Assembly: GCA_025456085.1 (NCBI GenBank)
Contig: JALOLF010000048.1
Location: forward strand, 1-41,391
Direction: 5' to 3'
Source: Acidimicrobiales bacterium
GTDB taxonomy: Bacteria > Actinomycetota > Acidimicrobiia > Acidimicrobiales > Acidimicrobilacustridaceae
Length of the DNA stretch: 41,391 nucleotides
Program-made: the position numbers and the translations under genes
In this document: positions 21,684 through 29,168 of the stretch, one piece after another
How positions within the stretch are numbered: position 1 is the stretch's first letter
Layout: each line of letters starts with the position of its first letter
Notes under the pieces: generated by a model
Databases searched by the model: none
What the model saw: the letters and a program-made list of their open reading frames with translations, nothing else
Told to the model about the DNA's origin: nothing

Positions 21684-23264
21684 TCAGGACACCGTGGCGA
21701 TGCCGGGGGTGCCCGCCTCGACGGTGAACGTGGCGAGCGTGGAGATCTCGGCGTCGGTGGACTCGATGGTGGACACCGCCTCGAAGACCGTCGTGCAGCC
21801 GTCGGGCGTGAGCTCGACCACCGCGTAGCCGTGCGCCCGGGGATCGTCGAAGACCACGTTGGGCTGCGCCGACATGGCCTCGTCGGCGATGGCGGCGAGG
21901 GTCTCGCCGCCGAACTCGGAGGTGATGGACGTGGTCACGAACTCCGCGGCCACCGAGGCCCCGGCGGGGTCGGCGGGGTCGCGGGGCACGTCGCCGGCCG
22001 CGAAGGCGTGGATGTCGCCCGACACGAACACGGGGTTGCGCTCCGGCTGGGCCGCCAACGCCTCGACGATCACGGCCCGTTCGGCCGGGTAGCCGTCCCA
22101 CTGGTCGAGGTTCGTCGCCGGGCCGAGGGGGAGGGGCATGAACACCGTGCCCGAGGCGATGACGGTCCAGGTCTGCTCGCTGGTCTCGATCCCGTCGAGC
22201 AGCCAGGCGAGCTGCTCGGCGCCCAGCATGGTGCGCGACGGGTCGTCCACCTCGGCACAGGTGCCGAAGTCGAGCGGCGCCCCGCAGGCCTGGTCGTCAC
22301 GGTGCTGGCGGGTGTCCAGCAGGAACAGCCGGGCCAGCGAACCCCACGCCAGGTCCCGGTACAGGGCCAGGTTGGGCCCCTGGGGCGGTTCGACGCGCAA
22401 CGGCAGGTGTTCGTAGAACGCCTGGTACGCGGCGGCTCGCCGCTCCAGGAAGGCGTCGGTGGGGCCGTTGAACTGGTCGATGGCGCCGGCGTAGTTGTTG
22501 GCCACCTCGTGGTCGTCCCAGATGACCACCCACGGGCACGCGGCGTGTGCGGCCTGCAGGTCGGTGTCGGTCTTGTAGAGGGCGTAGCGGTTCCGGTAGT
22601 CCTGCAGCGTCAGCACCTCGGGGGTCCCGTGCTCGCGGACGTCCTGGAGGGTGCCGTACTCGTAGATGTAGTCCCCGAGGAAGGCCAGCAGGTCGAGGTC
22701 GGCCCCGGCGGCCGAGGCGTAGGGCGTGAAGTAGCCGTTCTGGTACTCCTGGCACGAGGCCAGGCCGAGGCGGAGGCGCCCCGAGGCGGGCAGGGAGTCG
22801 GGGGCCGGCGCGGTGCGCGTGCGGCCGACCGGGCTGGTGTGGGTCCCGACCCGGAAGCGGTAGTGGTACGCGGTGTCCGCATCCAGGCCGGAGGCGTCGA
22901 CGTGGACCGAGTGGGCCAGCGCGGGAACCGCCGTGGCGACGCCGGTGGCGACGATGGTCGAGAACGACTCGTCGGTCGCCACCTCCCACACGACGTCCAC
23001 GTCCTGGTCGGGCATCCCGCCGCCGGTCACGGGCTCGGGCGCCAGGCGGGTCCAGAGGATGACCGAGTCCGCGAGCGGGTCGCCCGAGGCGACGCCGAGG
23101 GTGAAGGGGTCGGTGGCCAGCTCGGGCGGGGGGGTGGTGGACGGGGCTGTCGGCGCCGTGGCGGTGGTGCCGGAGCCGCCCTCGGTGTCACCGTCGTCGG
23201 AGCAGGCGGTGGCCACCGCGCCGGCGGCGACGAGAGCGAGGAACTCCCTGCGGTTCAGCTGCAT
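21684..23264 (-). CDS. phoD: alkaline phosphatase PhoD family protein, Tat-exported
   Basis: A 526-residue protein with a Tat leader (NRREFLALVAAGAVATAC; Arg5-Arg6, and Cys21 as a possible lipidation site), then a Ser/Thr-rich spacer. Next come a PhoD N-terminal domain (TDPFTLGVASGDPLADSVILWTRLAPEP) and the PhoD metallophosphatase core (FLGDYIYEYG, VIWDDHEVANNY, FLLDTRQHR, VFVSGDIHAF). These residues bind the Ca/Fe centre of phosphodiesterase-monoesterases. It releases phosphate from organic esters outside the cell. ATG 23264 has TAAGGT exactly 6 bases upstream and no Shine-Dalgarno. No Pho regulator is in the window. Confidence 0.93.
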   Translation of the reverse strand: MQLNRREFLALVAAGAVATACSDDGDTEGGSGTTATAPTAPSTTPPPELATDPFTLGVASGDPLADSVILWTRLAPEPVTGGGMPDQDVDVVWEVATDESFSTIVATGVATAVPALAHSVHVDASGLDADTAYHYRFRVGTHTSPVGRTRTAPAPDSLPASGRLRLGLASCQEYQNGYFTPYASAAGADLDLLAFLGDYIYEYGTLQDVREHGTPEVLTLQDYRNRYALYKTDTDLQAAHAACPWVVIWDDHEVANNYAGAIDQFNGPTDAFLERRAAAYQAFYEHLPLRVEPPQGPNLALYRDLAWGSLARLFLLDTRQHRDDQACGAPLDFGTCAEVDDPSRTMLGAEQLAWLLDGIETSEQTWTVIASGTVFMPLPLGPATNLDQWDGYPAERAVIVEALAAQPERNPVFVSGDIHAFAAGDVPRDPADPAGASVAAEFVTTSITSEFGGETLAAIADEAMSAQPNVVFDDPRAHGYAVVELTPDGCTTVFEAVSTIESTDAEISTLATFTVEAGTPGIATVS

Positions 23265-23270
23265 CCGAGG

Positions 23271-23276
23271 ACCTTA
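23271..23276 (-). promoter_or_regulatory. candidate -10 box, leaderless phoD
   Basis: TAAGGT on the minus strand 6 bases before the ATG at 23264. Confidence 0.45.
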
Positions 23277-23350
23277 CCCACCGGTGAACGGCCGATGGCG
23301 GGAGGGTGAACGTGACCCGTCTCGAGGCACGGCGCCGTGCCGGGACGCGG

Positions 23351-23384
23351 CGGTGGCCGGCTCCCGATCGGGAACCGGCCACCG
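23351..23384 (-). terminator. long GC-rich hairpin between acyl-CoA dehydrogenase and phoD
   Basis: CGGTGGCCGG (23351-23360) pairs perfectly with CCGGCCACCG (23375-23384). The loop contains its own palindrome CCCGATCGGG. The stem can be extended outward with G-U pairs. It lies downstream of the acyl-CoA dehydrogenase on its transcript and may be a terminator or block transcription into phoD. Confidence 0.5.
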
Positions 23385-23419
23385 TCGTCCCCCGGTGTCG
23401 TTCGTGGCGGTGGGTGTGC

Positions 23420-23440
23420 GTCGGGCCGATCCGGCCTGAC
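23420..23440 (-). terminator. hairpin right after the acyl-CoA dehydrogenase stop
   Basis: GTCGGGCCG (23420-23428) pairs with CGGCCTGAC (23432-23440) across a 3-base loop, one pair being G-U. It begins one base after the stop codon of the minus-strand gene. With the larger hairpin further on it probably forms a tandem terminator. Confidence 0.5.
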
Positions 23441-23441
23441 G

Positions 23442-24761
23442 TCACGCCCGCAGCGTGTCCTTGAAGGGTACGTCTTTGTCGGTTCGGGGCTCGGAGGGCA
23501 GTCCCAGCACCCGCTCGCCGATGATGTTGCGCTGGATCTCGTCGGTGCCACCGTAGATGGAGGGCGCCGGCGAGAACAGCGCCATCTCGGTGACCATCGG
23601 GGCGAAGGGGTTGCCGGTGGCGTCGTGGAGGGCGCCGCGGCCTGCGTCGTCGTAGGCGTGGAGCGTGGCGTACGGGCCCAGGATGCGCAGGCCCAGGTCC
23701 CGGGTGAGACGCACGATCTGGCTCATGGCCAGCTTGGCGGTGTTGCCCTCCGGGCCGGGGGCCCGGCCCTGGGCCTTGGCCGCCTTCAGCCGCAGGTTCG
23801 TGAACCGGGCGATCTCGTTCATCGTGTGCAGGCGCATCAGGTCCTGGCGCACCGACGGATCGTCGATGGCACCGTTGCCGCGGGCCAGCTCGACGAGCAG
23901 CTTGTGCGTGGCCCCGAACATGCCTGCGCCTCCGCTGGCCCCGCCGCGGGCGCGTCCCGGGGTCGACACGAAGTCGCCGGCGCGCCGCTCGAGGTGGCCC
24001 ATCACCGTGCCCGGCACAGCCGCCGACGCCGCCGCGTGCCCGCCCCCGGCGCCGAGTCCGGCGCGCTCGTTGGCAAGCGTCGTGTTGGCCACGGCCCAGC
24101 CGTTGTTGCGCCCGCCCAGGATGGCGTCGTCGGTCGCCACGGCGTCGGTGAGGAAGACCTCGTTGAACAGCGCCCGTCCGGTCATCTCGGTCAGGGGGCG
24201 CACGTCGACGCCGGGTTGGTGCATGTCGAGGGCGAAGTAGGTGATGCCCCGGTGCTTGGGGACGTCGGGGTCGGTGCGGGCGATCAGCATGCCCAGATCA
24301 GCGATGTGGCCCGCCGAGGTCCACACCTTCTGGCCGTTGACGATCCACTCGTCGCCGTCGGCCACGGCGCGGCACTGCAGGCCGGCGAGGTCCGAGCCGG
24401 CGCCGGGCTCGCTGAACAGCTGGCACCAGGCGCGCTGACCCGTGACGATGTCGCGCAGGTAGCGCGCCTTCTGCTCGTCGGTGCCGTGGGCGACGATGGT
24501 GGGTCCGGCCAGGAGCAGACCGAGTCCGCCCGGTGCACCCAGGGCGCCGTGGGCGGCGATGGCCTGCTGCACCTTGACGGTGTCGTCGCGGCTCAGGCCC
24601 CGGCCGTACCACTCCACGGGCCAGCCCGGGGCCGCCCAGCCGCTGGTGCCCAGCCGCTCCCACCACTCGCCGACGGTGAGATCGGGGTCCCAGTTGTCCC
24701 GGAGCCAGGCCTGAAGGTCGTCGAGGATGTCCTCGGAGGTCCTGGTGGCGGTGTCCGTCAT
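23442..24761 (-). CDS. acyl-CoA dehydrogenase family protein
   Basis: A 439-residue flavoprotein. Motifs: FSEPGAGSDLAGLQ and WIVNGQKVWTSAGHIADLGMLIARTD (FAD-proximal strands), LFNEVFLTDA, and the C-terminal IYGGTDEIQRNIIGERVLGLP. It oxidises acyl-CoAs to enoyl-CoAs, and in Actinobacteria homologues act on fatty acids, steroid side chains or aromatic acyl-CoAs. Substrate unknown. Residues 240-285 are Gly/Ala/Arg-rich and lengthen the usual helical domain. ATG 24761 follows GGAGGAA. A perfect 24-bp palindrome lies 40-65 bases upstream and probably binds a TetR-type regulator. Two hairpins follow the stop. Confidence 0.92.
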   Translation of the reverse strand: MTDTATRTSEDILDDLQAWLRDNWDPDLTVGEWWERLGTSGWAAPGWPVEWYGRGLSRDDTVKVQQAIAAHGALGAPGGLGLLLAGPTIVAHGTDEQKARYLRDIVTGQRAWCQLFSEPGAGSDLAGLQCRAVADGDEWIVNGQKVWTSAGHIADLGMLIARTDPDVPKHRGITYFALDMHQPGVDVRPLTEMTGRALFNEVFLTDAVATDDAILGGRNNGWAVANTTLANERAGLGAGGGHAAASAAVPGTVMGHLERRAGDFVSTPGRARGGASGGAGMFGATHKLLVELARGNGAIDDPSVRQDLMRLHTMNEIARFTNLRLKAAKAQGRAPGPEGNTAKLAMSQIVRLTRDLGLRILGPYATLHAYDDAGRGALHDATGNPFAPMVTEMALFSPAPSIYGGTDEIQRNIIGERVLGLPSEPRTDKDVPFKDTLRA

Positions 24762-24802
24762 GGTTCCTCCTTCGCTCGGGCCCGCGACCCACCATGCAAC
24801 CT

Positions 24803-24826
24803 GTACTTGACCGATCGGTCAAGTAC
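24803..24826. promoter_or_regulatory. perfect 24-bp palindromic operator, TetR-type
   Basis: GTACTTGACCGA followed directly by its exact reverse complement. The core ACCGATCGGT with flanking TTG/CAA is the usual form of TetR-family operators in actinobacterial lipid regulons. On the minus strand TTGACC in the palindrome could be a -35, with TTGCAT 17 bases on as -10, so a bound repressor would block the acyl-CoA dehydrogenase promoter. No TetR gene is in the window. Confidence 0.8.
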
Positions 24827-24841
24827 GGCGTCGGTGGGTCG

Positions 24842-25366
24842 TCACCGTGGCGCCAGCACGAGGACCCGGTCACCGGCACGCGATGCCGTCGTGAGGGCCT
24901 CGAAGGCGTCCTCCACGAGGGGCACCAGGTGCTGGGCCCGGCGGAACACCCGGGGGTTCATGGCACGGAACCGTGCCAGCAGGTCCACGACGTCGTCCTG
25001 GGACAGCCACCCCTTGTACCCGAAGCGCATCACATGACCGAGCGCCGCGGCGCCGGACTCGTCGCCGTGGGTCTCCGCCAGGGACAGCAGCTCACGGCCC
25101 CAGGCCAGACGGCGGGAGTCCTCGGGGGTGTGGACGCGCTGGGACTCGATGAACTCCCGCAGGACGGGATCGTGGGAGTGCCAGAGGTGGCTGACCCGGC
25201 CCCGGAAGGGGATCAGGCCGTCGTCGTCGGTCAGCCCCGCGAACAGCGTGTCGAACTCGGCGTGGAGCGCGACCGGATCGAGCAGCCAGGCGCGCCCGGT
25301 CTCGGGCCGGGTGGCGGCGCGAGGTGTGGCACCCGCGTCCGGCCGGGGGATCAGCTGCATGCTCAC
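24842..25366 (-). CDS. hypothetical protein (174 aa)
   Basis: A soluble, mostly helical protein. After a variable, Ala/Arg-rich first 30 residues come DPVALHAEFDTLFAGLTDDDG, VSHLWHSHDPVLREFIESQRVH and WLSQDDVVDLLARFRAM, ending VLVLAPR. No motif I can name, no signal peptide, no Cys. GTG 25366 is used, though ATG 25360 two codons in is equally likely. It shares the minus strand with the acyl-CoA dehydrogenase and lies upstream of it, beyond the palindrome, so it is probably a separate unit. Confidence 0.7.
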   Translation of the reverse strand: MSMQLIPRPDAGATPRAATRPETGRAWLLDPVALHAEFDTLFAGLTDDDGLIPFRGRVSHLWHSHDPVLREFIESQRVHTPEDSRRLAWGRELLSLAETHGDESGAAALGHVMRFGYKGWLSQDDVVDLLARFRAMNPRVFRRAQHLVPLVEDAFEALTTASRAGDRVLVLAPR

Positions 25367-25456
25367 GCCACCAGCTTGGTGGGCGGGAACACGCCGGTGG
25401 GTGATGGTCGCGCCGGGGTGGGTGGTCGCCGGCGGTGGCCCCGGCGACCGAGCCGT

Positions 25457-26068
25457 TCAGTCGCCGCGCGCCACGGCCGCCAGCTCCTCGGCGAGTGCCA
25501 CGACCACCGGCCGCAGCGACGGCGTGGGCGCCGCCTCGATGGACTCCATGGTGCAGAAGACCTCGGTGTGCATCGCCCGTCCCTGCAGGGTCATGAGCAC
25601 CGAGCAGCTCGGGCCGCCCTCGAAGCGCACGATGATCTCGAGCAGGCCGAGGTGACGGTCGTAGTACGAGACCTCGCCCACGCGGCCTGCCGCCTCGTAC
25701 AGCCAGGCGTAGGTGAGGTCGGCGGGGGCGGCCACGGCCAGGGTCTCGCCGTCGAGGGCAGCCACCGCTGCGTCGGCGTCGGGTGTACCCGGCGCGGCCG
25801 GCGGCGGCGTCGGTGGGGCTGGTGGCGCGGCGTCGATGCGCTCGGCGCCGGCGCGGACCGCCTCGCGCTGCACCACCCGCCAGGCTTCGTTGAGGCGGGC
25901 CGTGGCGCCGGTGCGCGCCGAGCGCTCGGCCGCCAGCGGCGTCGGCGCCGCCGGTGCGGCGAGGTCGGGGTGACGCTGCCGGACGAGTCGGCGATAGGCG
26001 GTGCGTGCCTCCCCCAGGGTGGTGGGCGAGGCGAGGCCCAGCACCTCGAGCGCCTCGGGCAGCTCCAT
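25457..26068 (-). CDS. J-domain (DnaJ-like) protein
   Basis: A 203-residue protein with an N-terminal truncated J domain: EALEVLGLASPTTLGEARTAYRRLV then Q-R-H-P-D-L-A, the HPD motif at residues 33-35 needed to stimulate Hsp70. The middle is a Pro/Ala linker (about 75-100). The C-terminal 90 residues form a strand-helix domain (VGEVSYYDRHLGLLEIIVRFEGGPSCSVLMTLQGRAMHTEVFCTMESIE) that I do not recognise. It has neither Gly/Phe nor zinc regions, so it is a class III type. Start ATG 26068 lies 2 bases after the lipoprotein stop, in one operon. Partner and role unknown. Confidence 0.82.
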   Translation of the reverse strand: MELPEALEVLGLASPTTLGEARTAYRRLVRQRHPDLAAPAAPTPLAAERSARTGATARLNEAWRVVQREAVRAGAERIDAAPPAPPTPPPAAPGTPDADAAVAALDGETLAVAAPADLTYAWLYEAAGRVGEVSYYDRHLGLLEIIVRFEGGPSCSVLMTLQGRAMHTEVFCTMESIEAAPTPSLRPVVVALAEELAAVARGD

Positions 26069-26070
26069 CC

Positions 26071-26619
26071 TCAGCCGCCGGTCACCACGGCCACGGAGCG
26101 CAGCGTGGTGCCGCCGGTGGCGTCCAGCGCCACGAGCACGAGCGTGTGCCCGCGGCCGTCGCAGGGCACGGCCGCGTCGACGGCGCCCGACGGCCCGAGG
26201 TCCCCCGGTTGTTGCACCCCGTCGACCAGCAGCGCGACCCGGTCGGCGCCGGTGGTGCGGTACGAGACGGCGATCGACGTCGTCGTGCCGTCGACGCAGG
26301 CCACCGTGGCCGGCGCCTGCAACTCGTCGATGGTGGCGGTGCCGTCGCCGGAACCGGCGGTGTCCCCGGCGTCGCCCGGCGCCGTGGAGCCCACCGTGAC
26401 GGTCGTGCCGGGCGAGCCGAGCGCGCCGCCGTGGCCGGGTACGGAGACCTCGGACTCGGGGGCCAGCGTGTCCCGACGCAGCTCGGGGTCGTCGCCGTCG
26501 CTGCCGCAGCCGGCCAGCACCGGGCCCACCACCACGAGCGTGGCGACGACGAGGCCCGCCTGCCGCCAGCGTCGGCGCGGACGGTCGATGGCGGTGGTGG
26601 GACGACGACGGGTCGGCAC
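26071..26619 (-). CDS. putative lipoprotein, unknown function
   Basis: A 182-residue protein. A basic N-terminus (TRRRP, DRPRRRWRQ) is followed by a hydrophobic stretch and a lipobox LAGC with Cys38, giving a lipid-anchored extracytoplasmic protein. The mature region has a Gly/Asp/Thr-rich linker and a C-terminal beta domain with VACVDGTTTSIAVSYRTTGADRVALLVDGV and HTLVLVALDATGG, resembling an immunoglobulin-like fold. The GTG at 26619 has GGGGAGG at about 8 bases. It is upstream of the J-domain gene, separated by two bases. Confidence 0.8.
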   Translation of the reverse strand: MPTRRRPTTAIDRPRRRWRQAGLVVATLVVVGPVLAGCGSDGDDPELRRDTLAPESEVSVPGHGGALGSPGTTVTVGSTAPGDAGDTAGSGDGTATIDELQAPATVACVDGTTTSIAVSYRTTGADRVALLVDGVQQPGDLGPSGAVDAAVPCDGRGHTLVLVALDATGGTTLRSVAVVTGG

Positions 26620-26687
26620 AGGGGTCACCTCCCCAGCCCACCAACTTCGGTGGCACGGGGGCAACCCGGGCGCCGCATCGGCCTCGC

Positions 26688-26693
26688 TAACCT
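26688..26693 (+). promoter_or_regulatory. candidate -10 box, leaderless acyl-CoA synthetase gene
   Basis: TAACCT lies exactly 8 bases before the GTG at 26702, identical in sequence and spacing to the site before queA. Confidence 0.5.
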
Positions 26694-26701
26694 GCCCCAC
26701 C

Positions 26702-28228
26702 GTGCTCCTCGACGTGGTTGCCGCCCGCCCCGACGACCTGGCCCTCGACGACCTGACCCGCCGGCGCACGTGGGCCGAGGAGCTCGACCGGGCCACCCGG
26801 GTGGGACACCTGCTGCGCGACGAGGCCGGCATCGCCGTCGGTGGTCACGCCGCCATGCTGGTCGGCAACCGGGTGGAGTTCGTCGAGCTCGCCCTGGGCG
26901 CTCTGCTGGGTGGGGCGTGGATCACGCCGGTCAACTGGCACCTCACGCCCGACGAGGTGGCCTTCGTGTTGGAGGACTCGGGTTCGCGCGTGCTGTTCGT
27001 CGACCCCGACCACGAGGCGGTGGGGCGTGCCGCGGCGGCGCAGGTCGGGGGGGTGCCGGTGATCGTCGTCGGCGACGAGCTCGACGGACTGCTGGCCGAC
27101 AGCGGTGACGGGCCGTTCCCGCTCGACGGTCCGCCCGGAGGGACCATGGTCTACACGTCGGGTACGACGGGGCGTCCCAAGGGTGTCAAGCGCGGCACCC
27201 AGCCCACGCTCGGAGACCAACTCGCCTTCATCGTGCGCAGCGGGCAGGTGCTCGGCCTCGACGGCGCCGGCCCGCACCTGGTGACCGGGCCCCTGTACCA
27301 CGCGGCCCCGGTCGGCTTCGCGGTCATGGACCACCACCAGGGGGCGCCGATGGTGGTGATGCCCCGGTGGGACCCGGCCCGGACCCTGCACCTGGTCGAG
27401 GAGCGCGGTGTGCGCGACACCCACCTCGTCCCCACGATGTTCGTGCGCCTGTTGCGGCTCGACGACGACGTGCGGGCGCGGTTCGACCCGTCGTCGTTGC
27501 ACACCGTCCTGCACGGCGCGGCGCCCATCTCGACGGCGGTGAAGCGCTCGATGATCGAGTGGTGGGGCGAGGTGCTCGTCGAGTACTGGGGCGGCAGCGA
27601 GGGCGGGGTGGTGACGGTGGCCTCGACCGCGGACTGGCTCGCCCACCCGGGCACGGTCGGCCGCGCCGTGCCCGCCTACGAGGTGCTGGCCGTCGACGCC
27701 GACACCCACGAGCCGGTGGCACCCGGCACGGACGGCGTCCTGTACTGCCGGCACCGCCACACCGACACGGTCTTCGAGTACCACAACGATCCGGTCAAGA
27801 CCGCTGGAGCCCACCTCGGGCCGGGCACGTACACCCTGGGCGACGTGGGCTCCGTCGACGCCGAGGGCTACGTGTACCTGGCCGACCGGGCGTCCAACAT
27901 GATCATCTCGGGCGGGGTCAACATCTACCCGGCGGAGATCGAGCAGGTGCTGGCCGAGCACCCCGCGGTGGCGGACGTGGCCGTGTTCGGCATCCCCGAC
28001 GAGGAGTGGGGGGAGCAGGTGAAGGCCGCGGTCGAGCTCGCCGACGGGGTGGAGGCCTCGCCGGCACTGGTCGACGAGCTGCTGGCCTTCGCCCGGGGCC
28101 GCCTCGCCGGCTACAAGGTGCCCCGGTCGGTGGACGTCGAGGCCGAGCTGCCCCGCTACCCGACCGGCAAGCTGCACACCCGCGTGCTGCGCGAGCGCTA
28201 CTGGCGCGACCACGACCGACGGATCTGA
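26702..28228 (+). CDS. acyl-CoA synthetase, AMP-forming (FadD-like)
   Basis: A 508-residue ANL-superfamily ligase. Motif A3 YTSGTTGRPKGVKRG, A5 EYWGGSEGG, A7 TLGDVGSVDAEGYVYLADRASNMIISGGVNIYPAEIE and A10 PRYPTGKLHTR (with the catalytic Lys) are all present. It activates a carboxylate to acyl-AMP then acyl-CoA. The N-terminus is compact and lacks a fatty-acid-binding extension, similar to actinobacterial FadD3/FadD19-like ligases of steroid or branched-chain metabolism, though the exact group is not decided. GTG 26702 is placed by TAACCT 8 bases upstream. Convergent with the SDR gene. Confidence 0.92.
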   Translation: MLLDVVAARPDDLALDDLTRRRTWAEELDRATRVGHLLRDEAGIAVGGHAAMLVGNRVEFVELALGALLGGAWITPVNWHLTPDEVAFVLEDSGSRVLFVDPDHEAVGRAAAAQVGGVPVIVVGDELDGLLADSGDGPFPLDGPPGGTMVYTSGTTGRPKGVKRGTQPTLGDQLAFIVRSGQVLGLDGAGPHLVTGPLYHAAPVGFAVMDHHQGAPMVVMPRWDPARTLHLVEERGVRDTHLVPTMFVRLLRLDDDVRARFDPSSLHTVLHGAAPISTAVKRSMIEWWGEVLVEYWGGSEGGVVTVASTADWLAHPGTVGRAVPAYEVLAVDADTHEPVAPGTDGVLYCRHRHTDTVFEYHNDPVKTAGAHLGPGTYTLGDVGSVDAEGYVYLADRASNMIISGGVNIYPAEIEQVLAEHPAVADVAVFGIPDEEWGEQVKAAVELADGVEASPALVDELLAFARGRLAGYKVPRSVDVEAELPRYPTGKLHTRVLRERYWRDHDRRI

Positions 28229-28254
28229 TCGTCGGCGGGGGGCGCCCGGCGGGA

Positions 28255-29115
28255 TCAGGGGTCGTGGGGGCGGTTGGTCCAGCTGCGCGGCCCGTGGGAG
28301 GTGCGGTACCAGCCGCCGGCGGCGTACGTGCCGCCGTCGCAGTGGATCGTGGTGCCGGTGACGAACGCCGACAGGTCCGAGGCCAGGAACACGGCCACGC
28401 CGGCCGGGTCCGCGGGTTCGCCCAGGCGCCCGAGCGGCACCCAGCTCGGGATGCGGGCCTCGTCCTCGGGTGTGAGCCAGCGCTCGTAGGGGAGCTGACG
28501 GGACCGGGTCACGTCGGGGGCGATGTCGTTGACCCGGATGCCGTGCTCGGACAGGTCCAGGGCCAGGCTCTTGGAGAACTGCACGACCCCCGCCTTCATG
28601 GCCGCGTACACCGGGTGGTGGGGGATGCCGCGGAACGCCTCGACGGTGGTCAGGTTCACGATGCTGCCGCCGTCGCCCTGGCGGATCATCGCCGGCAGCA
28701 CGGCGTGGGTCACCCGCAGCACCTGCTCCAGGTTGACGCGGTAGAGCGCGCTCCAGTCCTGCGGCGTGGAGTCCACGAAGGGCCCACCGCCGCCGAGGTA
28801 GTGCCCGACGTTGTTCACCAGCACGTCGATGCGGCCGAAGGCCTCGAGGGTGGCGGTCACCAGCGCCGCGACCTTGGCCTCCTCGCACACGTCCGCGGTC
28901 ACCGCCAGCGCCTCACCGCCGGCGTCCGTGACGGACCCGGCCACCGCAGCGGCCCGCGCCCCGTCCACGTCGACGACGACCACTCGGGCCCCGTGGCGGG
29001 CGAAGGCCCGCGCGATGCCCGCCCCGATGCCGGCGCCGGCTCCGGTGACGATCGCCGCGCGGCCGGTGAGCAACTCGCCGACGGGGACCTCTCGATCGGT
29101 GCCCGGGTGTTCCAT
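28255..29115 (-). CDS. SDR family oxidoreductase
   Basis: A 286-residue classical SDR. TGAGAGIG near residues 25-32 binds the cofactor, and D-V-D at the end of beta-2 suggests NAD. LVNNVGH, VYAAMK (Tyr and Lys of the catalytic tetrad) and a C-terminal VTGTTIHCDGGTYAAGGWY. At the position 13 residues before the Tyr, where Ser is expected, the sequence is NLTT, so Thr may replace the catalytic Ser. ATG 29115 has TACCGT 7 bases upstream. It is divergent from queA and convergent with the acyl-CoA synthetase, which suggests (weakly) lipid metabolism. Confidence 0.88.
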   Translation of the reverse strand: MEHPGTDREVPVGELLTGRAAIVTGAGAGIGAGIARAFARHGARVVVVDVDGARAAAVAGSVTDAGGEALAVTADVCEEAKVAALVTATLEAFGRIDVLVNNVGHYLGGGGPFVDSTPQDWSALYRVNLEQVLRVTHAVLPAMIRQGDGGSIVNLTTVEAFRGIPHHPVYAAMKAGVVQFSKSLALDLSEHGIRVNDIAPDVTRSRQLPYERWLTPEDEARIPSWVPLGRLGEPADPAGVAVFLASDLSAFVTGTTIHCDGGTYAAGGWYRTSHGPRSWTNRPHDP

Positions 29116-29122
29116 CTCCCCG

Positions 29123-29128
29123 ACGGTA
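29123..29128 (-). promoter_or_regulatory. candidate -10 box, leaderless SDR gene
   Basis: TACCGT on the minus strand 7 bases before the ATG at 29115, back to back with the queA promoter. Confidence 0.45.
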
Positions 29129-29154
29129 GTGCCGGGTCCGCGACGGCCGTCCCG

Positions 29155-29160
29155 TAACCT
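29155..29160 (+). promoter_or_regulatory. candidate -10 box, leaderless queA-tgt
   Basis: TAACCT 8 bases before the GTG at 29169. Confidence 0.5.
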
Positions 29161-29168
29161 GCGCGCCC

